Shown piece after piece: positions 25,368 to 33,278 of a stretch of 52,158 nucleotides of DNA. The first letter of the stretch is position 1. Each line of letters starts with the position of its first letter. The notes beneath the pieces are model-generated. The model saw only the letters and a program-made list of their open reading frames with translations. It was not told the DNA's origin and searched no databases. The stretch is from Longimicrobium sp. (GTDB taxonomy: Bacteria > Gemmatimonadota > Gemmatimonadetes > Longimicrobiales > Longimicrobiaceae). The stretch lies in NCBI RefSeq assembly GCF_035474595.1, contig NZ_DATIND010000038.1, positions 1 to 52,158 on the forward strand. Direction: 5' to 3'. Made by a program: the position numbers and the translations under genes.

Positions 25368-25721
25368 ATGGCGAGCCTGGGTGAGTTCCTGCGGGAGCGG
25401 CGCGAGGCGCTGCGGGAGAAGGACCGGCGCTATTCGCTGCGGCAGGTGGCGCAGCGGGTGGGGATCGAGCCGTCGTTCCTGAGCAAGGTGGAGCGCGGCG
25501 AGGGCGCGCCGCCGGGCGAGGACACGCTGCGGCGCCTCGCGGCGGAGCTGGACGTGGACGCCGACGCGGTGCTGGCGCTGGCCGGCAAGGTGTCCAGCGA
25601 CCTGCAGGACGTCATCCGCCGCCGCCCCATGCTCTTCGCCGCGCTGCTGCGGGAGCTGAAGGACATGCCCGACCACGCAGTCCTCCGCCTCGTTCGGGAG
25701 GTCCGCGACGGAGAGTGGTAG
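25368..25721 (+). CDS. XRE-family helix-turn-helix regulator
   Basis: A 117-residue DNA-binding protein. The HTH covers about residues 5-65 (SLRQVAQRVGIEPSFLSKVERGEGAPPGEDTLRRLAAEL), the XRE/Cro fold. A C-terminal helical part (DLQDVIRRRPMLFAALLRELKDMP) probably dimerises. The ATG at 25368 lies immediately after the promoter and operator with no room for a ribosome-binding site. The TAG stop codon is itself the first copy of an octamer repeat. Similar solitary regulators bind TGTAC-type palindromes. The gene after the repeat spacer may be in the same transcript. Confidence 0.85.
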   Translation: MASLGEFLRERREALREKDRRYSLRQVAQRVGIEPSFLSKVERGEGAPPGEDTLRRLAAELDVDADAVLALAGKVSSDLQDVIRRRPMLFAALLRELKDMPDHAVLRLVREVRDGEW

Positions 25722-25855
25722 TGCGGTAGTGCGGTAGTGCGGTAGTGCGGTAGTGCGGTAGTGCGGTAGTGCGGAAGTGCGCGAGTGGGAGCGATGGACG
25801 GCCGTTCGTGATCCGCCGTCCCTGTCCCCTGTAACCTGTCCCCTGCAACCTGCCG
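25719..25855. repeat. TAGTGCGG octamer array and CCCTGTC heptamer run
   Basis: Seven exact copies of TAGTGCGG run from 25719 to 25774, followed by degenerate AAGTGCGC units. A second run of CCTGTCC / CCTGTAA / CCTGCAA heptamers occupies about 25820-25855. The first octamer supplies the stop codon of the XRE gene. A very similar CCCTGTC run lies inside the coding end of the hybrid kinase near 13200. Confidence 0.85.
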
Positions 25856-25863
25856 AGGCCGTG

Positions 25864-26886
25864 ATGATCGAGCTGCGCAACGACGTGCTGGCCTTCTCCT
25901 TCCCCGACGTCCACGCGGACGCGCGGGTGGAGATCGAGCTGCAGCGCACGCTCCGCATCCCCGACGACGGGCGCGACTACCCGCTGCCGCCGGGGCTGGG
26001 CCGCTTTCCGCTGCGCCACGTGGACGACTTCGCCGGCCGCCTCCCCGCCCAGTGGGGCCGCCACGGCGGGGTGATGCTCCCCATGTACCAGGCCGAGGCG
26101 CTGTGGCTGAGCTTCCGCTCGCCCACCGGCTTCCCGTTCGCGGTGAAGGTGGCGACGGGGAAGATCAACGCCGTCACCGGCGAGTCGTGGCGCGACGGGC
26201 TGAACCGCCATCCGCAGGACTACGTGACCGTGCCCGGGCAGCCGTGGCTGGACGGCTACTGCGTGGAGAAGGGATACATCCGCCAGTTCGTGGCCATGCC
26301 GCTGGGCGCCGGCTACACCGCCGAGGAGCAGATCACCGGCGAGGCGGAGCACGGCGGGCTGCAGCTGGCCGTGTACCCCATGAAGCGCGAGGCGTGGGAG
26401 CGGATTGTGGCCGAGCGCACGGAGATGGCGAGGCGCATGCCCCCCGCGCCGATGTTCGCCGCCGCCCCGGCCGCGGCCGCCGCCCTGGGAATGGAGATGG
26501 GGCTGGGCGCCGGCGGGCGGATGCGGCAGTCGATCTACGACGACCGCTACACGATGGAGGACTGGGACCTGCGCGTGACCAGCCGCTGCTTCATCCACAT
26601 CGCCAACTCGCTGGTGTGGCGCTCCATCACCGGTACCGAGGCGCCCACCGCGCCGCCCACCGCCGAGGCGTACACCCGCGCCGGGCTCCCGTGGTTCGAC
26701 TACTACGCCGAGAACCGCACCGCGGTCGAGGGCTCCGGAACGCTGGCCAGGCTCAAGAGCATCTTCAACCTGGGCAAGGAGAAGGGCGACGTTCCCCTCC
26801 CCGAGAACCAGTCCGTCGAGACCACCCACGTCGTCGGCCTGAAGGAAAAGCCCACCCCCGAGACGGTGCGCGAGGGGACGTTCTAG
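25864..26886 (+). CDS. Conserved protein of unknown function
   Basis: A 340-residue protein with no signal peptide. It has conserved-looking blocks: FQ-type start (ELQRTLRIPDDGRDYPLPPGLGRFPLRHVDDF), VMLPMYQAEALWLSF, VATGKINAVTGESW, DYVTVPGQPWLDGYCVEKG, and a GAEHGGLQ-like segment (EAEHGGLQLAVYPMKRE). A low-complexity Ala/Met/Gly stretch lies near residue 200 (APAAAAALGMEMGLGAGG). I recognise it as a widespread uncharacterised bacterial family and assign no activity. The start at 25864 is preceded by GAGG; a GTG three bases earlier is also possible. A strong terminator follows. Confidence 0.85.
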   Translation: MIELRNDVLAFSFPDVHADARVEIELQRTLRIPDDGRDYPLPPGLGRFPLRHVDDFAGRLPAQWGRHGGVMLPMYQAEALWLSFRSPTGFPFAVKVATGKINAVTGESWRDGLNRHPQDYVTVPGQPWLDGYCVEKGYIRQFVAMPLGAGYTAEEQITGEAEHGGLQLAVYPMKREAWERIVAERTEMARRMPPAPMFAAAPAAAAALGMEMGLGAGGRMRQSIYDDRYTMEDWDLRVTSRCFIHIANSLVWRSITGTEAPTAPPTAEAYTRAGLPWFDYYAENRTAVEGSGTLARLKSIFNLGKEKGDVPLPENQSVETTHVVGLKEKPTPETVREGTF

Positions 26887-26905
26887 CCGGAACCGCCGGA
26901 AGACG

Positions 26906-26940
26906 AATCGCCCCGGAGCGCAGCGCGTTCCGGGGCGATT
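26906..26940 (+). terminator. Intrinsic terminator
   Basis: AATCGCCCCGGA pairs perfectly with TCCGGGGCGATT (12 bp, 11-base loop) 20 bases after the preceding stop, followed by a short T. Confidence 0.8.
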
Positions 26941-26966
26941 TGCTGGATCGTACGCGGCATCGTTTC

Positions 26967-27006
26967 AAGGCGGGGACGTTTGCTCCCAAGGCGGGAACAC
27001 TATAGA
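26967..27006 (+). promoter_or_regulatory. Candidate higBA promoter with a direct repeat
   Basis: TATAGA at 27001-27006 sits 10 bases before the toxin ATG. Upstream, CAAGGCGGG occurs twice about 20 bp apart (near 26967 and 26987), flanking a weak -35 (GTTTGC). The repeats are candidate operator half-sites for the antitoxin. Confidence 0.45.
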
Positions 27007-27016
27007 TTCATCATCC

Positions 27017-27319
27017 ATGCGGATCATCTCGAAGCGCACGCTGCGCGAGTTCTGGGCGACGCATCCGAGGGGAGCTGAGGCCATGACCCCGCTTCAGGTC
27101 TGGCACAGCACGTCAGAAGGCAAAGACTGGGCAACTCCCGCCGACGTAAAGGCCACTTACGGCGATGCCAGCATCCTGAGGAACAATCGAGTGGTGTTCA
27201 ACATCGGGGGAAACAAGTTCAGGCTGGTCGTACAGATCAACTATCGCTTTAGAGTCGTGTATATTCGGTTTGTTGGCACCCACGACGAGTACGACGCGAT
27301 TGACGCGGAGACGATCTAA
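27017..27319 (+). CDS. higB: HigB-type mRNA interferase toxin
   Basis: A 100-residue protein of the HigB/RelE-superfamily type found in toxin-first operons. The segment VWHSTSEGKDWATPADVKATYGDASILRNNRVVFNIGGNKFRL followed by YRFRVVYIRFVGTHDEYD is typical of this type (HigB_toxin-like). Conserved aromatic and basic residues at the C-terminus, including HDEYD, are expected to help in ribosome-dependent cleavage. It is immediately followed by an XRE antitoxin with a one-base TAATG overlap. GC content is visibly lower than in flanking genes, which fits horizontal gain. Confidence 0.88.
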   Translation: MRIISKRTLREFWATHPRGAEAMTPLQVWHSTSEGKDWATPADVKATYGDASILRNNRVVFNIGGNKFRLVVQINYRFRVVYIRFVGTHDEYDAIDAETI

Positions 27320-27717
27320 TGGACGTGAAGGTACGACCGATCCGTACGGAGGCCGACTACGATGCGGCGCTGGCTGAGGTCAGTGTCCTGATGGACGCCG
27401 TTCCCGGTACACCGGATGGCGACCGATTCGACGTACTTGTAACGCTTGTCGAGGCCTATGAGGCGCGACATTGGGCGATCGCTGCTCCAGATCCGATCGA
27501 AGCCATTCGGATACGGATGGAGCAGAAACACCTCCGGCCTCGCGACCTCGAGCCTATGATCGGTTCGCGTGGCAGGGTATCGGAAGTGCTTTCCCGGAAA
27601 CGAGCTCTGACCTTGCCAATGATCCGGCGGCTGTCCAGGGAGCTCGATCTCCGCGCTGACGTTCTGATTCAAGAGATCCTCCCTCCTGCTCGCGAAAGCA
27701 CTGCATCCGACCGCTAG
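27319..27717 (+). CDS. higA: HigA-type antitoxin with HTH domain
   Basis: A 132-residue protein. The N-terminal helical part (EADYDAALAEVSVLMDAVPGTPDGDRFDVLVTLVEAYEARH) and the C-terminal HTH (HLRPRDLEPMIGSRGRVSEVLSRKRALTLPMIRRLSREL) match the HigA antitoxin pattern. It neutralises HigB and represses the operon. Its ATG overlaps the toxin stop by one base, and a strong bidirectional terminator follows 22 bases after the stop. Lower GC than neighbours. Confidence 0.88.
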   Translation: MDVKVRPIRTEADYDAALAEVSVLMDAVPGTPDGDRFDVLVTLVEAYEARHWAIAAPDPIEAIRIRMEQKHLRPRDLEPMIGSRGRVSEVLSRKRALTLPMIRRLSRELDLRADVLIQEILPPARESTASDR

Positions 27718-27739
27718 GAACAGAATCCCGTAGCTTCTA

Positions 27740-27772
27740 AAAGGCCCACACCGAATGCCGGTGTGGGCCTTT
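27740..27772. terminator. Bidirectional intrinsic terminator
   Basis: AAAGGCCCACACC pairs perfectly with GGTGTGGGCCTTT (13 bp, 7-base loop). A-rich and T-rich ends on both sides allow it to serve higBA on the plus strand and the gene at 27811 on the minus strand. Confidence 0.9.
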
Positions 27773-27810
27773 GTACTCGCGAACGCTCAAGGAACCGGGA
27801 CAGATCAGTT

Positions 27811-28362
27811 CTAGCCGTGAGCCTCAACTGCCGGCCCGCCCAGCTTCTCCACCACCTCGCCGATCTCCGCGTTGCCCTCCAGCACGAACACCACGCCGGG
27901 GGTGGGGATGACGTCGACCAGCGGGGTGCCGGGGGCGAAGCCGTGCGGGAGGGTGAGGAGGCCGGCGTGGTCGGTGCCCAGCTCCAGCTCGTCCGCCGAC
28001 CCCAGCATCCCCTCCGAGACCTCGCCGCGGAGCTTGCCGCGCTTGATCTTGCGCCCGTCCGGCAGGGTCACGCCGCTGCGGATCAGCGGGTAGAACGCCT
28101 CCGCCTGCACGTTGTCCGCGCCGGTGACGATCTGCAGGCGCTGCCCGGTGCCGTCGTCCACCACGCACACCTTCAGCCGGTCGGCGTTGGGGTGCTGCGC
28201 CACGCTCTCCACGCGGCCCACCACGATGGGGCGCAGCAGCTCGGCCAGCGGGACGACGCGGGAAACGCGGAAGCCGCGCTCCTCCAGCAGCCGCGCGACC
28301 TCGTCCGGGCTTTCGGGAAGGGTGGGAATGCGCGAGCGAAGCAGGTTCAGGCCTACGTTCAC
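27811..28362 (-). CDS. Stand-alone tRNA-binding-domain protein (PheT N-terminal/YtpR-like)
   Basis: A 183-residue protein resembling only the N-terminal part of the phenylalanyl-tRNA synthetase beta chain. The first 40 residues (MNVGLNLLRSRIPTLPESPDEVARLLEERGFRV) match the PheT start. The OB-fold tRNA-binding domain follows (IVVGRVESVAQHPNADRLKVCVVD, QIVTGADNVQ, GVTLPDGRKIKRGKLRGEVSEGMLGS). It ends at about residue 180 with none of the B3/B4 editing or catalytic-like domains. It lies next to tRNA-Ser on the same strand, downstream of it. It may be a genuine YtpR-like protein or a relic. Role unknown. Confidence 0.8.
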   Translation of the reverse strand: MNVGLNLLRSRIPTLPESPDEVARLLEERGFRVSRVVPLAELLRPIVVGRVESVAQHPNADRLKVCVVDDGTGQRLQIVTGADNVQAEAFYPLIRSGVTLPDGRKIKRGKLRGEVSEGMLGSADELELGTDHAGLLTLPHGFAPGTPLVDVIPTPGVVFVLEGNAEIGEVVEKLGGPAVEAHG

Positions 28363-28396
28363 GGCAGCACGACTCCGTCAGGAAGATGGGGATGAA

Positions 28397-28433
28397 GCGA
28401 GGAGCGCCGGGCACGTGCGCCGGCGCTCCTCGC
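28397..28433 (-). terminator. Hairpin after tRNA-Ser
   Basis: A perfect 14-bp stem (GCGAGGAGCGCCGG with its complement) and a 9-base loop lie about 14 bases beyond the 3' end of the tRNA. There is no strong T run, but this is the expected position for a tRNA terminator. Confidence 0.65.
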
Positions 28434-28446
28434 GAGAGCGATCGAG

Positions 28447-28529
28447 CGGAGGGAGTGGGATTCGAACCCACGAGCCTTGCGGCCGCCGGTTTTCAAGACC
28501 GGTGCATTCAACCACTCTGCCATCCCTCC
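28447..28529 (-). tRNA. tRNA-Ser(UGA)
   Basis: The acceptor stem GGAGGGA / TCCCTCC pairs fully, with discriminator G. The anticodon arm is CCGGT-CTTGAAA-ACCGG, giving anticodon TGA. A long variable arm (GGCCGC-AA-GGCTC region) and the T arm GTGGG-TTCGAAT-CCCAC are all present, as expected for a class II serine tRNA. The 3' CCA is not encoded. Confidence 0.96.
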
Positions 28530-28539
28530 AGGCGCGCCA

Positions 28540-28567
28540 AAGATAATGTCTCCCCCGCGCTTCTCAA
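28540..28567 (-). promoter_or_regulatory. Promoter of tRNA-Ser
   Basis: On the minus strand TTGAGA (28562-28567) and TATCTT (28540-28545) are 16 bases apart. Transcription would start near 28533, a few bases before the mature tRNA end. Confidence 0.6.
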
Positions 28568-28762
28568 ACCCGCCGCGGCGCGGATCGCGAGCACCCGGGC
28601 GGCATCCCTCCCGCCGCGGCGGGCCGAAACGTATCTCCCTGTCGCGCAGATCTCTTACGCCACCATTGCTCCCGCGCGCGCGGACGCTATCTTTCGCTGC
28701 GCCGGACCACCCTGCAGCACCCGCATCGGCAGTCCACGAAACGCATTCTCGCGAAACATCAG

Positions 28763-30334
28763 ATGATCGACCGACCACGTGCCGCACTCGCGGCGCCGGC
28801 GCTGGCGTGCATCCTGGCCCTCGCGGGCCTGTCCACGCACGCGCAGGCGCAGGCCCCCGGACCCGCCCGGCAGGCGGGCACGCCCGGGATCCTGCAGCTT
28901 CCCGCGGTGCGGGCGCGCCCGCCCGCGTCGCGGGTGAACGCCGCCGGGCAACCCGTGGCCCGGCCGGCGGCGCTGGTGCGCCGCCCGGCGGTGCGGCCTG
29001 CGCTGGCCCCGGCCACCGCGCTGGACGAGTCGCCGCAGAAGCCGAACGGCGAGACGCTGGCGCAGATGACCCCCGAAGCGGTGAACGGCGGGCGCCAGCT
29101 CTTTCCCGTGGGCGCGCGGCTGCGCGGGCCGTCGGTGCTGCGCGTGCAGGTGCTGCTGGACCGCGCGCTCTTCTCGCCGGGGATGATGGACGGGAGCTGG
29201 GGGAAGAACACCTCGGTCTCCGTCTACTGGTTCCAGGCGCGCGAGGGGCTGACGCCCACCGGCGTGGTGGACAGCGCCACCTTCGCGCGGCTGGAGCAGG
29301 TGGCCGGCCGCCCGCGCGAGATCGTCGTCCGCCATGTGCTGACGGCCGACGAGGTGCGCGGGCCCTTCCGCGAGCTACCGGGAAACATCTACGAGCAGGC
29401 GCGGCTGGACTGCCTGTGCTACGAGTCGCTGACCGAGAAGCTGACCGAGCTCTACCACTCGCGCGCCGAGCTGCTCCAGCAGCTGAACCGCGGCGTGGCG
29501 CTCAACCGGCTGAAGGCGGGCGACGCCATCTGGGTGCCCAACGTCCGCGACGCGGCCGCCGCGCCGGCGGGGCTCATCTCCACCCTGGTCATCTCCGGCT
29601 CCGACCACTACCTGCAGGCGCTGGACGCCGGCGGGCGCATCCTCTACCACTTCCCCACCACGCTGGGCTCGTCGTACGACCCGTCGCCCGAGGGAAGCTT
29701 CCACGTGCTGCAGGTGACGGAGAACCCCTGGTGGCACTACCAGCCCGCCATCCTGCACCACGGCCACGAGGACGCGCCCGACGCCCAGATCCCGCCGGGG
29801 CCGAACAGCGCCGTGGGGAAGGTGTGGATGACGCTCTCGGCCGGGCACTACGGGATCCACGGCACCAAGAGCCCGGAGACGATCGGGTACGCGGTGTCGG
29901 CCGGGTGCGTGCGGCTGACCAACTGGGACGCGCTGTACCTGGCCCGCCGCATCACCGCGGGAACGCCGGTGGTGTTCCGCGGCACCCGCACGCGCGCGCA
30001 GCAGCCGGCGCAGGCGAGTGCGGCCGCGCGCCAGCCCTCCGCGCCCGCGCAGGCTCGCCCGCCGCTGGCCGGCGTGCGCGCGGACAGCGCCCGTGCGGCG
30101 GCCGCGAAGCCCGCGGCCGGCGACAGCACGCGCCGCGACTCGTCGCGCACCGCCCCCGCGAGGCCGGACAGCGCGCCGTCGCAGCCCGCCACCCCGCCGG
30201 CCGCGCCGCAGACGCAGGCGCCCGCACCGGCTCCGGCAACGACGCAACCTGCAGCGGCAGCGCCCACGTCGACGCCGGCTCCGGCGCCGACGTCTCCCGC
30301 GCCCGTGCGCGCCGACAGCGCGGCAAAGCCGTAA
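28763..30334 (+). CDS. Secreted L,D-transpeptidase with peptidoglycan-binding domains
   Basis: A 523-residue exported cell-wall enzyme that should make 3-3 crosslinks or anchor proteins to peptidoglycan. It has a signal peptide (first about 28 residues, ending AQAQA) and a linker. A peptidoglycan-binding domain (about 115-180, VLLDRALFSPGMMDGSWGKNT) and a LysM-like segment (about 215-265) follow. The YkuD domain (about 273-410) has HYGIHGTKSPETIGYAVSAGC with catalytic Cys382. The last 110 residues are a Pro/Ala-rich disordered tail. The next gene encodes a paralogue with the same domain order, so the pair arose by duplication. A terminator separates them. Confidence 0.9.
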   Translation: MIDRPRAALAAPALACILALAGLSTHAQAQAPGPARQAGTPGILQLPAVRARPPASRVNAAGQPVARPAALVRRPAVRPALAPATALDESPQKPNGETLAQMTPEAVNGGRQLFPVGARLRGPSVLRVQVLLDRALFSPGMMDGSWGKNTSVSVYWFQAREGLTPTGVVDSATFARLEQVAGRPREIVVRHVLTADEVRGPFRELPGNIYEQARLDCLCYESLTEKLTELYHSRAELLQQLNRGVALNRLKAGDAIWVPNVRDAAAAPAGLISTLVISGSDHYLQALDAGGRILYHFPTTLGSSYDPSPEGSFHVLQVTENPWWHYQPAILHHGHEDAPDAQIPPGPNSAVGKVWMTLSAGHYGIHGTKSPETIGYAVSAGCVRLTNWDALYLARRITAGTPVVFRGTRTRAQQPAQASAAARQPSAPAQARPPLAGVRADSARAAAAKPAAGDSTRRDSSRTAPARPDSAPSQPATPPAAPQTQAPAPAPATTQPAAAAPTSTPAPAPTSPAPVRADSAAKP

Positions 30335-30356
30335 GCGCCATCCGCGGCACCGAGGA

Positions 30357-30393
30357 AAGAAGCGGCTCCCGAGTGATCGGGGGCCGCTTCTTC
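30357..30393 (+). terminator. Intrinsic terminator
   Basis: A 14-position stem (AAGAAGCGGCTCCC with GGGGGCCGCTTCTT, one G-T pair) and an 8-base loop begin 22 bases after the transpeptidase stop. Confidence 0.8.
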
Positions 30394-30661
30394 ATTGACC
30401 CGGGAATCTGGGGACGAGGATACCGAAAATGCGACTGAAGTCGCGGCTACAACGGCACACACTCCGCCTGCGCGGAGTTCGAGCACTCCCCCACCTCCGG
30501 CTCGGGAATCGGGCTCCGAGCCGGTACGGACGGACGTAACTTCATCCCGCTTCCATACTTCGTACTCCCGTACTCTCGTACTTTCCACCCCTCCGGCCCG
30601 AAACCTGCCTTCGTGGCCGCCGCACGTACACGGTTGGTCCAACGAAACGAAGGCGAATCTC
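30394..30661. other. Spacer between the two transpeptidases
   Basis: Holds no gene. It contains short palindromic pieces (GCGACTGAAGTCGC near 30430; CTCCGCCTGCGCGGAG near 30462) and an octamer run GTACTCCC / GTACTCTC / GTACTTTC near 30562-30588. These are variants of the spacer repeat families seen elsewhere in the window. Confidence 0.6.
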
Positions 30662-32101
30662 ATGAAGAAGATCCTGGTCGCGGCGCTGGCGGGGCTGGCC
30701 CTGGCCGCGGGGTGCACGGTGGAGGACAAGACCGGCGAGAAGCAGGCGCCGCCCGCCGAGCGCGGCACCGCGCAGGCCGCCCAGCCGAGTGCCGCGGACC
30801 TGCAGCCGGCCGACGAGCCCGACCTTACGCCGCAGCAGATCGAGCAGGGGCGCTACGCCACCGACTGGACGCAGGTGGTGCAGCTCGACACCACCGGCGC
30901 GGGAAGGCCCATCCGCAACCCCGAGAAAGTGGAGCAGATCACCGCCGACCGGGTGAACAACGGGCCGATGTTCCTCCCGCTCTTCGGAGAGGTGGCCGGG
31001 CCGTCGGTGCTGCGGGTGCAGGTGCTGCTGGACCGCGCGCTCTTCTCTCCCGGCGAGATGGACGGGCACTACGGGAAGAACACCGCCAAGGCCGTGTACT
31101 TCTTCCAGCAGTCGCACGGCCTTCCCCCCACGGCGCGGGTGGACAGCGCCACCTTCCAGGCGCTCGCCCGCGCGGCCGGCTCGCCGAAGGACCTCGTGGT
31201 CCAGCACCGGCTGACCGCGGACGACGTGAAGGGGCCGTTCATCACCATCCCCGAGAACGTGCAGGCGCAAGCCAAGCTCGAGTGCTCGTGCTACAACAAC
31301 CTCACCGAGAAGCTGGGGGAGATGTTCCACGCCGCGCCCGACCTGCTGAAGCGGCTGAACCCGGGTGTGGACCTGGACCACCTGCAGGCGGGGCAGGCGG
31401 TGAACGCGCCGCTGGTGCGCGACGCGGGCGCGGGCGGCGGCGGGCAGGTGGCGCAGATCATCGTGTCGGGCCGCGGCAGCTACGTGCAGGCGCAGGACGC
31501 GAGCGGGAAGATCCTCTACCACTTCCCCAGCACGCTGGGGGCAACGTACGACCCGTCGCCCAGCGGCAGCTTCCGCGTGACCAGCGTGACCCAGAACCCG
31601 GCATGGCACTACCAGCCGGAGCTGATCGCCACGGCCTCCGACACGGCGCACGAGGCGATGGTTCCCGGCGGGCCCAACAACCGCGTGGGCGCGGTGTGGA
31701 TGGCCCTGTCGGCGCCGCATTACGGCATCCACGGCACCAACAAGCCGGAGACGATCGGCTACGCGACCTCGTCCGGCTGCGTGCGGCTGACCAACTGGGA
31801 CGCGCAGTTCCTGTCGCACCACGTGCGCGAGGGAACGCCGGTGCACTTCCGCGACATCCAGGGCCGCTCGTCGGGCCAGGCGTACGGCGACGCGGGAATG
31901 ACGAACGGCGGCGGAGCGCGCGGCGCCGCGGCTCAGGGGCAGGGGACGAAGGCGGACAGCGCCGCGTCCGCCGCCTCGGGCGAGCCGAAGGCCGGCGCCC
32001 ACGGCACGCCGTCCGGCTCGCGCTCCGGCAGCGGTGCCCGCGGCGGCCGCTCCGGCGGAAGCGACAGCTCGAAGAGCGGGAGCGGCACCGCGCGGCCGTG
32101 A
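30662..32101 (+). CDS. L,D-transpeptidase lipoprotein (paralogue)
   Basis: A 479-residue paralogue of the preceding protein, with the same order: peptidoglycan-binding domain (GPSVLRVQVLLDRALFSPGEMDGHYGKNT), LysM-like segment, then YkuD with HYGIHGTNKPETIGYATSSGC and catalytic Cys373. The difference is the start: MKKILVAALAGLALAAGC is a lipobox signal, so it is membrane-anchored through a lipidated cysteine. The C-terminal 90 residues are a Gly/Ser/Ala-rich tail. The ATG at 30662 is chosen over an upstream frame because it gives the lipoprotein signal. One secreted and one lipidated copy suggest different locations in the envelope. Confidence 0.9.
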   Translation: MKKILVAALAGLALAAGCTVEDKTGEKQAPPAERGTAQAAQPSAADLQPADEPDLTPQQIEQGRYATDWTQVVQLDTTGAGRPIRNPEKVEQITADRVNNGPMFLPLFGEVAGPSVLRVQVLLDRALFSPGEMDGHYGKNTAKAVYFFQQSHGLPPTARVDSATFQALARAAGSPKDLVVQHRLTADDVKGPFITIPENVQAQAKLECSCYNNLTEKLGEMFHAAPDLLKRLNPGVDLDHLQAGQAVNAPLVRDAGAGGGGQVAQIIVSGRGSYVQAQDASGKILYHFPSTLGATYDPSPSGSFRVTSVTQNPAWHYQPELIATASDTAHEAMVPGGPNNRVGAVWMALSAPHYGIHGTNKPETIGYATSSGCVRLTNWDAQFLSHHVREGTPVHFRDIQGRSSGQAYGDAGMTNGGGARGAAAQGQGTKADSAASAASGEPKAGAHGTPSGSRSGSGARGGRSGGSDSSKSGSGTARP

Positions 32102-32139
32102 CCGGGTGAGAGACCCGGCGCTTCACGAAAACGGCGCGG

Positions 32140-32173
32140 GGGGGACACGGAGATTTGGATCTCCGTGTCCCCC
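32140..32173. terminator. Bidirectional terminator hairpin
   Basis: A perfect 15-bp stem (GGGGGACACGGAGAT with its complement) and a 4-base TTGG loop lie between the convergent genes ending at 32101 and 32215. Confidence 0.8.
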
Positions 32174-32214
32174 TGTCGTTTGCTGGCGGCCGATGCCCCG
32201 CCGCGCGGGGACGA

Positions 32215-32733
32215 TCAGCCGAACTTCTCGTCGGCCGAGGGGCCGTAGAGGCCGGGGACGGGGACGTCGAGGAGGCGCAGGTAGACGGTGAGCTGGCCGC
32301 GGTGGTGGATCGAGTGGCTGATCCCCATGGCGCGGAGCGCCGCGGCGCGCGTCATGGTCAGGAAGGTGCGGCCCTGCGCCTTCAGCGACCAGGTCTGCTT
32401 CCACCCCTCGGCGGGCACGGCGTTCACCGTGGCCACCAGCGACGCGGCGGCCTGGTCGAAGGCGCGCAGCAGCTCCTCGCGGTTCGTGGGCTTGGGCGCG
32501 TCGCGGGGGTCCGCCACGTCGAACTCGTCGCGCGTCAGCGCGATGATGGCCAGGTGCGGCAGCTCGGCGATGTGCGAGGCGATGCGGCCCAGGGTCATCG
32601 ACTTCTCGTGCGGCTTCCAGTCCCAGTGCTCGTCGGGAACCTGCTCCAGCGCGCGGCGGGTGTTCGCCAGCTCGGGCTCCAGGTCGTTGAACGCGAGGGG
32701 ACGCGCGGACGGGGCGGCGGCGGTGTCGGTCAT
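32215..32733 (-). CDS. DinB-family protein
   Basis: A 172-residue four-helix-bundle protein of the DinB/YfiT type. Histidines expected for the metal site appear in the conserved positions: the IASHIAELPH segment and the C-terminal SHSIHHRGQLTVYLRLL. The members are metal-dependent and often thiol transferases or stress proteins; the substrate cannot be told. The ATG at 32733 gives MTDTAAAPSARPLAF, a normal start. Convergent with the transpeptidase gene, sharing the terminator hairpin. Confidence 0.85.
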   Translation of the reverse strand: MTDTAAAPSARPLAFNDLEPELANTRRALEQVPDEHWDWKPHEKSMTLGRIASHIAELPHLAIIALTRDEFDVADPRDAPKPTNREELLRAFDQAAASLVATVNAVPAEGWKQTWSLKAQGRTFLTMTRAAALRAMGISHSIHHRGQLTVYLRLLDVPVPGLYGPSADEKFG

Positions 32734-32867
32734 GGCTCGTTCGGCTGCGGGTGATGGGAGACAGCTCTCGGGCTGCATCGTGGCACCCGCGCGGAACCGC
32801 GTCAAGCCGAACGGGAGACGAAAGGGAGGGGAGATGGAGATCGATCCGGAGCCGCGAATCCGATCCG

Positions 32868-33278
32868 CTACGGCCGCGGCGCCTCCGCCTGCTCGCGGTG
32901 ATAGGCGAAGGTGCCGCGGATCCCCGCCACGAAGGCGACGCCCAGCAGCAGCGCCGGCCCCACGCCGGAGGCGACGGGGCGCGTGTGATAGGCCACCCAG
33001 AGCTCCACCACCACGTAGACGAGGAGCAGCACCGCGCAGACGCGGCTCCGGCGGTACAGCCCGTACGCCAGCAGGAGGATGAGGAGGGGATCGAGGAGCC
33101 AGGCGAGCTCCTCGTCGTCGCTGAAGCGGGCGATCCAGATGAACGAGATCACGCGCACCGTGCCCCAGAGCGCCGCCACCGGCCAGGCGAGGTCGATCAG
33201 CTTGTCGGCCCTGTCCAGCCGCATCTCCAGCCATCCGGGCGAATCGCCGTTCGAGGGGCGGCGGAGCTGGTCCAGCAT
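32868..33278 (-). CDS. Small integral membrane protein, native partner of rsmI
   Basis: A 136-residue protein with about four hydrophobic segments (LAWPVAALWGTVRVISFIWIA, LLDPLLILLLAYGLY, CAVLLLVYVVVELWVAY, LLLGVAFVAGIRGTF). No family recognised. Two in-frame ATGs (33284 and 33278) follow GGGAGG; the second has correct spacing. The TGA that ends the duplicated rsmI 3' copy overlaps the first ATG, so before the island inserted this gene was directly coupled to rsmI. Confidence 0.75.
   Translation of the reverse strand: MLDQLRRPSNGDSPGWLEMRLDRADKLIDLAWPVAALWGTVRVISFIWIARFSDDEELAWLLDPLLILLLAYGLYRRSRVCAVLLLVYVVVELWVAYHTRPVASGVGPALLLGVAFVAGIRGTFAYHREQAEAPRP

Noticed and set aside
28447-28529. tRNA as the attachment site of an island
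   Set aside because: No repeat of the tRNA end is seen nearby and no integrase is encoded.
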